Assembly (NCBI GenBank): GCA_013399115.1
Contig: VXAA01004295.1
Location: 504,994 to 568,993, forward strand
DNA length: 64,000 nt
Reading direction: 5' to 3'
DNA from: Anseranas semipalmata
Taxonomy: Eukaryota; Chordata; Aves; Anseriformes; Anseranatidae
Made by a program: the position numbers and the translations under genes. Of the stretch, positions 36,516 through 48,245 are shown one piece after another. The notes beneath the pieces were generated by a model that worked only from the letters and a program-made list of their open reading frames with translations, ran no database searches and had not been told where the DNA came from. Within the stretch, counting starts at the first letter, position 1, and every line of letters starts with the position of its first letter.

Positions 36516-38387
36516 CTGATTATTCAGTCACTTTTTTTGGTAGGAAATTAAAATAAATTCATAGAAGGACAGATTTTTAGATGAAAGGAGTAGGATTCAG
36601 GAAACAGGACTGACAAAATTGGTACTTTATTTACACGGTCATGTAATATTTGTTAAAGAAGAACAGACTATTACAAACTCTTTCTATATCCCACTAAAGA
36701 ATGAATTCTTATCTGTAGAGCGAATGCCCCAGTGGAAGCAATGGAACTTTTATTTATTGTGCACACCTTAGGACCAGTTAAGGAATTAAAGTGTTCAGTT
36801 TGATTCCATCTTATAGACACAGTTCTGCACCAGTTGTGTTGTACTGTGTGCAGTGGGAACACCAGAAAGCACTCTGCCTTGGAAAAGTTGTGGATAAGTC
36901 TTCTGCAATTCATGAGAGAGGAATGGAGGTGCTGAAATCTGTCTGCTGCTCTCTGAGGCCCTGGATGAGGTCTTCTAGCACCGCAGAGACCTTTGCCTGT
37001 GAGAAACCTTCCTAATGGGTTTGGAGGGATGTGTATGTTACTTCCTGCCTTCCTGGCTACACAGAAAGCCAGCACCAACGTGTTTTATTACAATAAGCAA
37101 TTGTTTTCTGTAAGTAATCTCCTCAAAAGCCCTATCACGTCCCTGGTGGTCATGGTAAAGAGGGAATTAAGTAAACCCCCATCCCAATCAGATGGCAGCA
37201 CTCCTGGCACTTAACAGGTGATGATAGATGTTTGTGCTCCGTTTCACAGAGAGAGTGAAGTACTCAAATTAATGAGCTCTTCTTTACTAAAATAAATAGA
37301 CCAGATACTTGAAAGTGCTTTTATGATAAAACAAATACTTGGAATGAAAATAACCGAGAGATGGAAGCAGATGGAAGCAGTCTTTGACTTGATCTTTGAC
37401 TTATATGTATGGCTGGGTTCCCTATTGGGAGAACTAAGCCGACTGACTTTCTAATCTTCTGGGAACAGCTCTGGAAAAATAAAAGACATGGGGATGGACT
37501 GATCTCCTTAGAGAACTTGATATTCTTTACGGAACTTGTGAAAAGCTTCCTTGAAATACAGTCACACCCAGGACATTACATTGTAGCAGTCAACACAATC
37601 ATGCCCTCCAACTCAAAACTGGAAATAACTGCCCTGGAAATAATCACAAGTGTTAAGAGAGTGCTCTTGAAGGAATAGCACTGGTTTTGTTGTGCTTACA
37701 AGAAGGCACCCATCAGGAGTGTGTAGGAACAGTACTGCAAGCATAAGCGTGATATTTGAATGATAGTCTCTTTGAAGTAGTAGCAGCATTCAGTACCACC
37801 AAATTCACTGCAAATCTCCAGAATTCAAACATGGAGATGCCATTTGCATTATGTATTCATTAAGGATTTATTTTGTTGGCACCTGCCTGCTTTTCTATCC
37901 CTTAATTTTGCTCAACATTGTAGGATCTGCCTGATGAAAACAGTGAGATATTTTTGTATAGTGTCATGTACAGACAAGCTCTAAACCAGGTGTCTTGCTC
38001 AAGATATGATGTCCTTATTCATGTGAGCTCTTTAAACAATGCTAGCCCTTCAGCAAACATCTCAGAACAAACACAAATACTACAGGGAACTCAGCCCCTG
38101 ATATTTCTAATGCTAAAAACAAGCACAGAAAACAAATAACCAGGGAAAAAATGACATGTACTCTGCAATATTAAGAAGTTTTCTTTGTACAGCTTCAAGA
38201 ACCTTACTGGATTTGTACCTCTTGGATACTTGCTTTGCAGCAGATTCAATTCCCTGCTATAAAAGAGTTTCATTTTCTTTTCTTGATCTCTCAATATTTA
38301 CATGTCTACTTCACAATACCTCATATTCATAGCTAAACTTAATTGTGATTATGTATTAATGGTACTTATATGACCCACCTTTGCTAA
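36516..38387. other. Single-copy DNA, no gene
   Basis: Open frames 36671-37078 (minus, 135 codons) and 36791-37214 (plus) overlap without domains. Two adjacent micro-duplications lie at 37361-37403 (atggaagcag twice, then tctttgactt twice). 37409-37678 is open for 89 codons and unrecognised. Confidence 0.5.
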
Positions 38388-38632
38388 CATGGTATCTGAG
38401 TGTTTCACAGTTTTGCTTTACTCTGTAAGATGTTTATTTATCTTACTATGCCTTCATAACAGCAAGTTTTATGGATGCAGTCTGCATGTCTGACTGAGTT
38501 CCATAAGGTCCCATAGAAAACTCGCAGTAGTTTAGAGAACTACTCTAGAGAAGAACTACTCTAGAACTACTTTAGAGAAGGCAGATTCTTCTAAATTTGC
38601 AGCTTTTGGTCCAACCACTGCGCCATCTTTTC
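38388..38632 (-). mobile_element. MIR/CORE-like tRNA-SINE fossil, minus strand, perfect A box
   Basis: On the minus strand the element begins at about 38632 with a perfect Pol III A box, TGGCGCAGTGG (38625-38615), followed by a tRNA-like head. The plus strand then shows antisense MIR-type wording: 'ccaaccactgcgccatcttt' (38611-38630), 'gactgagttccataaggtcc' (38492-38511), and 'catggtatctgagtgtttca' (38389-38408), equal to 'tggtacctgagcacttca'. Where the B box should be (38524-38580), a short tagagaa/actactcta unit is repeated imperfectly. Confidence 0.6.
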
Positions 38633-39309
38633 TTTCCAGCTGTAATAATGCTTGTTTCTCAAGGCAAAGGAAACTGAAATGACAAAGCTTTTACAGACCA
38701 CTGTGCTGTACTGAAATTAACTTACAGGAAAGGATTCATAATATGTGACACAAATTATTTCTGTATCTATGTCTCTTGTTCACAAGGATGCAAGTATTCT
38801 TGCTTTTGATAAAAGACTACTGAAATACAAATACGGAACTGTTTCCTATCAAGCTTGCAAAAAAGCAAAGCAAAGCAAACCAAAACAAAACATCAGGCAT
38901 CTGGTACCTCTGAAAATACCTGAATAGCAAACACTTCCTTATCTGAAGGAAAAGGACATTTTACAAGATGAGAACTGAGGTGGCTGGAATTGGCAAAGTA
39001 TCTTGCTGAAAAAGTACTGAGCAATCTTCAGATAGAGGAACTGAGAATTGTTTGGAAAATCTGTATTTCTGTCAAAATTAGTGATGAAGGGGTAGAAAGT
39101 TAGATGACGGGGTATTGTCCTTGCTATGATACTTTCACTGCAAAGATGGAGAGGCTGGAAAAAGTGTTTGCACAGGTAGGTGCAACAGAGAGAGAGACAG
39201 ATTGTTAGGTGCAGTAGTACACTTAATTAAAACATTGCAGCTGTTCCATTATTATTTCACCTTCAGATATGACTGCTTTATATAATACATATTTAAGGGA
39301 AGCTTATGG
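38633..39309. other. Single-copy DNA, no gene
   Basis: AT-rich, with a short caaag/caaaa tract at about 38865-38890. Nothing recognised. Confidence 0.55.
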
Positions 39310-39840
39310 CTCTTAGGATCATAGAGTCACAAGATAATTCAGGATGAAAGGAAACTTAGGAGGTCAGCCAGTCCCTCCCCGGTCTGGTCTGCTACAGTGG
39401 TTCTTCCTTCCCAAGGGCAGTGCTTTGCATTTCTTCTTATTGAATTTCATGAAGGTTCTTGAAAGTCCAGTCAGTCCTTCTCCAGCCTGCCTGGGTCTCT
39501 CTGAAAGCAGCCTTGCCCTCCAGCATGTCAGCTGGCCCTCCACAGTTAGGTGTCATCTGCAAACCTGATGAGAGTCAACTCCATTGTCCCCTCCAGGTCA
39601 ATGATAAAGATGTTAAGCAGGACAGGTCCCAGGATAGACCCCCACTTCTTACTGGCCCCTAGGCAGGGTATGACCCACTAACCACTACTCCCTGAGCCCT
39701 ATCAACATTTTTTTACCCATCCTCCAGAACCTCCAGACTGTAATGTCCTAACTTGTATACAGGGCTACTGTGGGAGACAGTGTTGAAAGCCTTGCAAAAG
39801 TTGAGGTAAGTTACATCTACTGCTCTCTTGGTGTACATAT
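39310..39840 (-). mobile_element. CR1 LINE, minus strand, 3' tail joined to RT core
   Basis: The left part (39318-39412) is the antisense CR1 3' tail ('atcatagagtcacaagataa'). From about 39420 it jumps directly into RT: an antisense KFNK-type segment, then FADD (39552-39563, catalytic aspartates intact), the QGP-type block, and motif A (about 39769-39817), which reads NFCKAFNTVSHS. Both aspartates of the usual DFxKAFD are thus changed to Asn. Several hundred bases of ORF2 C-terminus are missing between tail and RT. It is a dead copy. The open frames at 39344-39662 are antisense shadows. Confidence 0.85.
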
Positions 39841-40230
39841 GCAGCTATTTTCATCTTCATGCTTTGTGAAACTTTAATCAGAAAATTAAACTATGATGGA
39901 GTTGTTATGCATATGTGGACAGACAGAGAACAGAAACAGTGAGGATGTAGCAACGGGCAACTCCTTTTGGCAACAGACCAGCCAGTTCTGTTGTCTGGCT
40001 TCTTCAGTTCATCTGGAGAAACCACATCTGCGTAACAACACTTAGCACTTACATATGTGCTCAACTGTTGAAGAGGGTTGTGCAAATATTAACTTATCCT
40101 TCTTATCACTCTTGTTGTCTTCCCAAAGACACTGCTGATGTTGGAAGATGGCCATGGAATATAATGTGTAGTGAAGGTACATGCAGATGACCCAATAGCA
40201 TCTCTACAACTTTTTTAAATTGTGAATCAG
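39841..40230. other. Single-copy DNA, no gene
   Basis: AT-rich flank between CR1 and the tandem duplication. The minus frame 39891-40085 lacks a domain. Confidence 0.55.
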
Positions 40231-40350
40231 GCTACAACATTACTGGAGTTGTGGTTGGGTAGAGATAACCCGCACTCAGGCAACTGATTAGCTACAACAT
40301 TACAGGAGCTGTGGTAAAGTAGAGATAACCTGCATTTGGGGAATTGATTC
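40231..40350. repeat. Two-copy 60-bp tandem duplication
   Basis: The copies are 40231-40290 and 40291-40350, exactly head to tail, with no indel and 48 of 60 positions identical. Each begins gctacaacat and contains agagataacc at the same offset. The unit is not a known simple repeat. Its divergence shows it is old. Confidence 0.95.
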
Positions 40351-41759
40351 GCTTGTTTATAGCTGGTGTGATCTTTGAGTGGCAATTGATATCACATCAA
40401 TTCTCTTGGCATATGCTTAAGGAGATAACTTAAAATAATAACTCCTAGAGAAAGCAAACAAAGAAACAAACACAAAACAAAGAAAACTAGTAGTTTTCCT
40501 AAGTTATTGCATTACTAGGAAACAACATACAGAACTTTTAGCTAGAACATGGATTTCTGTCAAAAAACATAGTCATGATGTAATAAATTGTCTCTGCCAG
40601 AGTATATTGGGATTTCAAAGAAGTCTTTTGTTCTGTACCAAAAATTTTCTTCACAGAAAAGGTAAATCTTTGAATGCTTCCCAAAATGATAAACCCTCCC
40701 CAAATTGGATCCATTTAAAATACACGAATGCTATGAAATGCTATACAGCAAATGCCATGGTATTTAATCTATTTTAAAAATACCTATCGGGATCTTCATG
40801 AAATGGATTCATCTAAAGAAAGGAATTGTGCCTACTGATTCATACGATGACCTAGGTTGTGACTGAAAGAAACAGGGCATGATTTCTCCTTTTACCCTCT
40901 AATCTGAGAAGGAAAAGTGGATGATGCTTAGAAGAATTGGGATGGGATAAAAGGGAAAAGTGGCTTATTGAAAGAGCTCTCATTTATAGCACTGGGACTT
41001 GCAGATCTCTACTCAGCGAACAGCTGGGCTACCTCGGTGCCAGTCCACAGTCACTTTGTGTAATCTAAGGAAAACTTTTGAGATTCCCCCAGCTATTGCA
41101 AAACCCAAACTTGTGTGTGGTCTTCTATTATTACCCATTGTTTTTGTTTTTTTTTCACTAAATTGTTTTTGTTGTGTGATGCTAACTTGCTGGTTTAAGA
41201 TGAGTTTTCCATTCAAATTGTTAGTTTTGTTCTGTATAAATGTGCTCCTAGGGTTGTGTGAGGTGTCTGTTAAAGAGCAGTGTGATGGTTCTGCCTGGAG
41301 AATGTGGCCTTTGCCACATTCCCTCACTAAATGCCTGGCTCTTGTATTGTTCTTCACAGCTGACTGTGCATTTCTATGTGTAATGACATATTAATTTTAG
41401 TACAGGTAATGTGTTTTGAAAGGGAAAATTAAACAAAAAGTTATACTTTTGCTTAATCAGCCTGCTGTAAAATTTTGTCCCGCTGTGACACAGATTAAAG
41501 AGAGATTAAAATGTACACCGCTTGGGTAATGTGTGAGGGTGGCATTTGCAAACGTGTATGCTAGAAGTGTTAGTGCTTATCCACTGGAAATGTTCTGTAT
41601 GTCCTGATGGAAGCTAGAATGCTGAAGTGGTGACTAGGTTTCTTTTCAATGCGTCTGAAATAAAGAGGCTTAAGAAAAAATGTAATGTGAGTTAGTGTGT
41701 GTGTGGAGAATGTCATTAATTGTCTTGGTGGTGTGCAGACAGTACTTTACAGTAATTCT
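40351..41759. other. Single-copy DNA with one longer open frame
   Basis: 40999-41394 is open for 131 codons on the plus strand. A hydrophobic middle (about residues 40-90, many L/V/F/C) could pass as two membrane segments. But it opens with no supporting context, runs through T-rich DNA and is mirrored by a 114-codon minus frame. I treat it as chance. Confidence 0.5.
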
Positions 41760-41900
41760 AGTATCGCTAGTAGAATATTAATGGTATGCTGCTTTGACCT
41801 GCTATCAATCATTGTGATCTGCATATCATTTGCATAATATTTTGCATATCACTCACATCTTAATCACTAGATTTTATACTGCTAGAGCAGTGGATTTAGA
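41760..41900. promoter_or_regulatory. POU-octamer cluster, possible enhancer core
   Basis: A perfect octamer ATTTGCAT (41828-41835) is flanked by two copies of TGCATATCA (41820-41828 and 41843-41851). Three TGCATA-type POU/Oct sites fall within 32 bp. Neighbouring 'tatcaatcattgtgatc' and 'cttaatcacta' add homeodomain-like motifs. Confidence 0.3.
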
Positions 41901-43704
41901 AAATGATTGTAGTAGCACTGCTCCAGAGAAAGAGATCACCTTCTAAGTTTCTCTTTTTCTCCTACTATTTTCCAAGATATTTTATTATGATGTTTTTAGA
42001 ATTTAAATATTATTTTTATCATGATTAATAGCAAATGCTGGATAGGCCATGTCAATACAGTTCACTGTAGTCTCATTCTTATTTTTTCCACTTTATTTAA
42101 ACTTACCATGACAGGTTTACTTTGTGGTCAAAGCTGTGTATTTCAGACATGCTTAAACAGAATTACTGTGACAATAACTATTAAAAGAGTAGATGTTTAC
42201 ATATTTAGCATACTATTTCCCCCCTTGCCAGCAAAGAGCTTTACTTGAAAACCCAGAAGTTGACCATACAACCTATTGATTTGATACTAACAGTTAAAAG
42301 TATTTGAAAAATATTGCGGTACAGATGTAGTAAAAATGTTATGAAAGTTTCTGACTTGATTTATACCTGGCACAACTAGCAGGGAAAAATTCCAGGATGA
42401 AAAGTGTTTCCAGTGTGCAACTACAGTGATTCAAAGTGTGTAGGACTTAGATCAGAGGCAAAAGACAGCGACAGAAATCATCAGATAAGGTGGGTTATTT
42501 CTGGCCAGAAGTAGACTTGTAGGCTGTGTGCATTTCCCAGGGAGCTCTGTTGCAGTTCCAGTGCACAATTCAACCACAAGCTGATTATTCTTGCAGTTCA
42601 TTTTTATTATTTAGCTTTGGCTTCCTGTGAAGTAACCTCTTGGGACAGATCTATGCTCAGACTGTGTTGGAGAGTTTTTAACTTTGCTTGGCCTCCTGAG
42701 CTGCGGGCACACTGCAGGTCTCTGAACGCTGACCCTCTGCCTTGGGAGAGCTGGGCATGGGCCTGCTGTGCAGGGGTTGATCTTAACTGCGCTTGGTCAT
42801 GACCTTGTCTCATTGCTCAGACCTCATAAATAAGGGGCTTGTTCTAGCTGTACTTAAGTTTTTGCTCTCTCTCTATTAGTCTGAGTATTTTTTTTTTTTT
42901 CTTGCTTGACAGTGGGAGTAGCTTACCTTGAGATCAGGTTCAGACCTGAATGTAACAGAATGTGTCACCATATTCCTAGAAACTCGATCTTGACACATCA
43001 AACTGAAGGACAGCTTTTGCATTGAGTTAAACAGTGATAAGGTGACAGCTCAGCGTGCAGTACTTCGCTCTGACCTCGTGTATCTAGATTTTTACAGAGA
43101 TATGTTGTGAGTAGGAACTGGGTAGAAATCCAGAGTGGCCAGAAATTTCCTTCTACTTCAATGTGAGGGAAAATTGTTGCTGTCAGAATGCCTTTTTTTC
43201 CTGACTTTAGAAGAGTATAATATACAGCAAATTTGAATTCCATTTGCCTGTGGTAAAAGCCTGGTGCCAGGTCATTGCATCAAGTTCAAAGAATGTATAT
43301 GCTGAAGAGATCACCTGTGAAGCATTTATTTCTTTTTAGTTGAAAGGTTACATATATTTGCATTGACCTGATGGGGTTTAAGTTAATGTAAATGTTGTTA
43401 TAATGTCAATAGACTTTTTTTTTTTTTTTCTCTATTTATGTATAGATTCTAAAAGAGCTTTTACAATTCTCAGTGGATCTGTCTCCTGGAGTTCCAGTGG
43501 CATCGAAGCTGTTTTGTTGTTCATAAACCTTCCTCATGGCCAGGCTTTGACATCATGAAAGTTTCCAAAGAGCCTTTTTGCTTTCAGTGGAAGATGTATG
43601 AATACTTTTCAACCATTTACTTTTTAAATCAAATTTTTCATCTTTATTTAAAGAAATAATTTTATTTTAAATATACCAAAAGACCTCTCCTCCAACGTCT
43701 GAAC
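41901..43704. other. Single-copy DNA with a GC-richer patch
   Basis: 42600-42840 is GC-richer, with short overlapping frames on both strands and a 'cataaataagg' TATA-like motif (about 42826-42836). It could be a decayed LTR or exon, but nothing is diagnostic. T runs lie at 42888-42900 and 43415-43429. Confidence 0.5.
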
Positions 43705-43729
43705 TTTTTTTTTTTTTTTTTTTTTTTTT
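43705..43729 (+). repeat. Poly(T) run of 25
   Basis: A pure homopolymer with no recognisable retroposed body next to it. Confidence 0.95.
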
Positions 43730-44739
43730 AAGTCATTGAAAGAGATTTGTTACATAAAACTTGCTTTGCGTTAGTTGATAAGACACATTTTACAGTGCAG
43801 CTAGCTGTTTTTGGTGCCTGGTATTGGAGGCACTTTTAGTGGGCCATAGGTACACTTCTGTTGCTCTTATTCTTAGATGCTCCCCAGTTAACTGGGGGGT
43901 GTCAAGAGCTCTTCTGTGAGGGAAATTGGAGTTGAAATGAGTGTCTCCTTTCTTCTGCCAGCTCCACTTGTATCACTGGTGTCTAGATAAACTTTTTGCA
44001 TGGATCGGGACAAATCTTGTCCAAAGATTACTTTTTTTTTTTTTTTTTTTTTTCATAGCTCAGAAGCAATTGCATTTGGCTCTCACAGGCAGGTGTTACC
44101 CCTGGAAATGCTTGTCCATTCTGGTCTTTTCAGGTCAGTGCTACATGTTTGCAGGCTGGTGCAGGTCATCTGATACTTTCAAGTAGTTGCAGACTCGGTG
44201 CCATTACCTGTTTTGGAGGGGTGCGGGGGGCATCTAGAGGAAGGATTAGCAGCAAAAAAGATAGGAGTGACAAAAGAGTCAGTTTAACTTCAGAATTCGA
44301 ACTATTTTTTCCAAGATCTAATGCACACAGTGAATGTGAAATGTCTGCATTCAGAATATGTAAAATAGCTTTTCTTAGTATTAAATAAAAAAATTATATG
44401 TCTGTCTTATAGCATAACTAAGCAAAAGTCTCCAGTCTGCTCCCACAGGATTTGCTCTCAAGCCTTTAACAATTTTTTGTCTTATTTTGAAATATTATAA
44501 ATACTACTTTTTTTTTTTTGCTTTACAAATCCAAAAATGGATAAATTTAACAAAATATTAGAAAATGCAATTTTAGAAGATAAACGTGCCTTTTTATCAT
44601 AAAAAATCAAATGGAGTGGATCTATATTTACACCAAGATGGATTTTGCATTCAAGCAATGATAGCTTTTTTAAAAATAAAATTTTGAAAACCATAATAGT
44701 ACAGATTAAAGTAATATAAAATGACATTTTTTTCTGTTT
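43730..44739. other. Single-copy DNA with T runs
   Basis: Contains T runs at 44032-44053 (22 nt) and 44508-44519. Frames 43941-44388 cross the T run and lack domains. Confidence 0.55.
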
Positions 44740-45310
44740 AATTTCACAGAATTCATACTACTTATTTGCACAGCTCTACTTTGCTGAAATAATTAACTTT
44801 AATTCAGATCCAGTATTAACTGAACCAAACATTATTAACAACAACACTGTAGAATATAAATACTAATTTAATAAAGAATGATGGATTCATTTAACTCAGC
44901 ATGGTCTTCCTCTTTGGTGAGTTTTCTCCTTTGCTTTCAGTTTGCAGAAGCTCATGGCAAAAATCACGAATAGGTCATGCATGGTTGCTTTGTGGTTTCT
45001 TAATTAGTATTATAATCCATTTGAATTGTTAATAGCTTTGCATTTGCAAATATCGTATCTCATTTTGCTGTGGAATCATCACTGCAGATATTCAAGAACA
45101 GGCCTGCCAGGGAGCCAATAGAAATGAAATCCTCTGTAATCTTGCAAAACACATTTGTCATATTCTCTGATCCAAGTGAATGTTTTTCATTGTAGCCTTC
45201 TGGTTTATTTTTCTGTGACACCTGGGCTGACATATGATTGGACTGCTAGGCAGTATCTTTAAGGGTGGTGCTATCATTCATTGTGGCTTTAGTTAAAACA
45301 TATTAAATGA
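44740..45310. promoter_or_regulatory. Possible conserved non-coding element
   Basis: Contains 'cttaattagtattataatcc' (44999-45018), 'gaattgttaatagctttgca' (45024-45043) and catttgcaaatatcg (45043-45057), plus further ATTA/TAAT and GATATTC motifs. No open frame and no repeat signature. The dense homeodomain/POU-type texture is characteristic of developmental enhancers. Confidence 0.35.
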
Positions 45311-45509
45311 AAGAAAAAATAATCTTGCTACATGTAGGCTAAATATGTAATCTCTGCTAGGTTTTTCATTTCTACTAAAAAAGGAAAATAGAGTGTTATC
45401 AGAAAGAAAGCACCCGTAGAGTGGAGACATGACTGCATTGCTTACTGTTTGAAAGCTTTCTTAAAGCATCTTCCATAGCATTGCTGAGAAACGCACACAA
45501 TGATTTTGA

Positions 45510-45800
45510 GTGGTATTAGGAAGCGTGAGGTTGCGGCCTGTCAAGTCCTACATCTTGTGGTCAAAGGTTTGCTGTAGCTTCACGACGTACACAACTGTGC
45601 TGGGTCCGTGGGCTGGCGGCACTGCAGGGCGCTCCTGCAGGCAGGCAGAGCTGAGCCCGTTAGCTCAGTGCAAAGCAAAGCAGGCTCTGAGAGCCCCTCC
45701 AGCTGGCTACGCATGGGCACCCGTACAGGGCGGTAAAGGGCGATACCTATGGACTTGCAAAAATGGCAGCCTGGGTACACAGAGGACACAGTTAACAAAT
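45510..45800. other. Small CpG-rich patch
   Basis: About a dozen CpGs fall in under 300 bp, in a window otherwise almost CpG-free. Open frames on both strands (45510-45812 and 45580-45855) have no domain. It could be a minor CpG-rich promoter or exon of a non-coding RNA. Confidence 0.4.
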
Positions 45801-46159
45801 GAAATGCTTTAGTGTGTTTAGGAAGAAATCCTATTTTAACATAAAAAAATACCAATATTTATTAACTAGAAAAAAACTATTTTCCTCTTTTATTAAGACA
45901 GAGAAATAAGTAGACTTGCGATGAATGACTTGAACTGATGTTACTCTTATTTAATGTTTATTCACCAGGTCATGAAGGAGCGTACAGAGTATAACAGCAC
46001 CGCAGTGTGCTCGCTCAGCACTTGGTCGGAGGTTTAGTTGAAGTTCATGCTGCACAGATGGGTAATAGTTTGAAAGCGCAGATGGAATTTAAAGAACAGC
46101 AAATTCAGTGGGAAAACTACTGTATTGAAGAGAGGACGAAAACTGAATGAACCAACAGC
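45801..46159. other. Single-copy DNA, no gene
   Basis: Nothing recognised. Confidence 0.55.
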
Positions 46160-46960
46160 TTGAGACAGAAATATTCAGATCCAGCTGGTTGTTACACAAA
46201 TTATTTCAGCCTCTCCTAGCATATAAACTGTGAGGACAAACGGCACATGTTTTACAAGAATTGGCTGCTTCCTCACTATTCTCTTAAACAAGAAGTGCCT
46301 CTCAGCCTAATTAAAATACATTTTTTTGATTGAATAGTGTTTTATTGGGAGCTAATGGAAGAGAGAGACAAGAAAGGGCCTAAAAAGCAAGGCAGAACTA
46401 AAGGACATGAGTAGAGCAAAATCAAGGGGCTGGAGATCTTAATCCCAGGATATTTTAATCCCAAGAGGGGAATTAAAAAGACAGCCTGGTGAGAAAAAGT
46501 GGGAAAGACAACCTGCTGATCTCACCAGTCTGCAGGTCCCGCTTGTGTTGAGAGCCTGCCCCTTGGCAGGACTTGTTTCTGCGTGAGTTTTTCAACAGCA
46601 TTTTCCTTGCACACCCTCCTGGGAGAGGCAGAGCCCAGAAAATGTCTCGCTACTCTTTCCTGAGAAGAGCAAGAGGAAGAATAATCCGAGATAGTTTTCA
46701 GCCACCTGCTTCTTAGCCTGCTCTGTGCCCCTCATTAATCCTTTTGCATTTATCTGTTTTCCGCTAATGCCAAAATTAGGTTGTGTCTGCAGTGACTTAA
46801 TGCAGTTATGCCAGTGCACTGGAGACTTTAGTTCTTGACTCATTTTGTTACCTGGGAATCTGTTTAAAATAAACTTTCCAGTCAACTTTAGCTGAAAGGT
46901 ACAGTCTCTCATTGTAATCAAGTAACTGTGCTACAGTTTACTTTCTGATTGTCATATCAC
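46160..46960. promoter_or_regulatory. Possible conserved non-coding element
   Basis: Two motif-rich parts, 46160-46350 ('gcctaattaaaatac') and 46700-46930 ('cattaatccttttgcattta', 'ctaatgccaaaattagg'), bracket a GC-neutral middle. The minus frame 46592-46921 has no domain. Regulatory texture only. Confidence 0.22.
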
Positions 46961-48147
46961 ATTTTTTTAGAAAAGTTTCATTCAATAAATAAATCAGATC
47001 TGTTAGGCAAAAAAGGGTAAAATTTGATGAAAATTTGTTTTCTTAGAACATTTACATATTTTATATTATTTTTCAGTTCAGTGATTTTCTAATATTCCAG
47101 TAATAAGTATGTGGCAGATGTTTTTTAGCTAAGCCATAAAACAAAGAAAATTATTTTTGAAGTACTAAATTCCATATATATGAAATTCCAGGAATAATGT
47201 GAGATCCATCATTCAGAACAGGAAGAGAAGCCTCAACAATAAATTTATTCCTTCAAGCACTGATTTAAAAAGAGGGAGAAAGAGAAGACTGAAATTATAT
47301 AATCAGATGAATTAACACTATAATTTATTGCTGTGCTCTGATTTCTCTCCTGCTGCTAGAGATTGTCTCATAAGTGAAGTCACTGTGGTCGAGCATTTAA
47401 ATTCAGAGTTTTTTAAGTCTGAAAGATTTTTTTTCTTCAAAGTCATGTATTTGTACACGTTTAAACTTTAGTTTATTAAAAAAAAAACAACAGAGCTTTC
47501 AAGGTTATTTGCTGAGTATAACTAATTTTGTATGCATATTTTCGTAACAAAGATAGATAATAAGTGTAAAAGCCCCAGACAAATAATTCTGCATCACAGT
47601 GTGTTAATGTTCTATTTAAAATAAACATTATTCTTTATGACAATGTTTCTGTGGAGCCCTGCTGTAGGAGTTGGGAGTCTTTCCTCATAAATTAGAGGAA
47701 ATAAGTATTAAGTTGCTAAGGATGTTTGTATGAGCTTATTGGATCCAATACTCAGGAAGCAAAAATTTTCTGGTTTCTATAAACTGGGATATTTCTTCCA
47801 CAAGTACATTGAAATTTACCGTGATAGCTTATCATTCTTTTGTTTTTATAAACAGTAATTTTATAAACAGTGTTATTTTTTCAATTTTTGAAGCAATGCT
47901 ATTTTTGTGAGTTTGGCTTGTTGGTAGCATCACTGCCCTTAATGTTCATGACTTAAAAAAAAGAAATGTTTTTAAATATAAATTTTTAACACTTTTAAAA
48001 ATGACCCTTTCTTTTTCCAATCTGTTGAGGACTCTTTATCATAGAGTTTATAGCTCCCATCAGACAATAAAGAAAGAGAAGGCTGTTTGTCTTCTTTTTG
48101 AAGGAAATGTTGAAGCTGACAGGATCAGAGAAGAGCTTCTTTTTGAA
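46961..48147. other. AT-rich single-copy DNA
   Basis: No gene found. A 10-nt A run lies at 47478-47487. A 16-nt direct repeat (cttctttttgaaggaa) occurs at 48091-48106 and 48136-48151. Confidence 0.55.
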
Positions 48148-48245
48148 GGAATCACAGCATGTGATTGTACCTTCCAGCTAAGAGTTTATGATTGAAAACA
48201 GAACTGGAGAGGACCTTGCAAGGTCATCGTCTAGGATTTAATAGG
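48148..48245 (-). mobile_element. Possible decayed CR1 3' end, minus strand
   Basis: 'ggaatcacagcatgtgattg' followed by 'aactggagaggaccttgcaa' and 'ggtcatcgtctagg' resembles the antisense CR1 tail ('aatcacagaat...ttggaagggacctt...ggtcatctagtcc'). No ORF2 sequence is attached. Confidence 0.4.

Noticed and set aside
40999..41394. 131-codon plus-strand frame with hydrophobic segments
   Set aside because: Hydrophobicity comes from T-rich DNA. There is no domain or splice context, and a 114-codon minus frame overlaps it.
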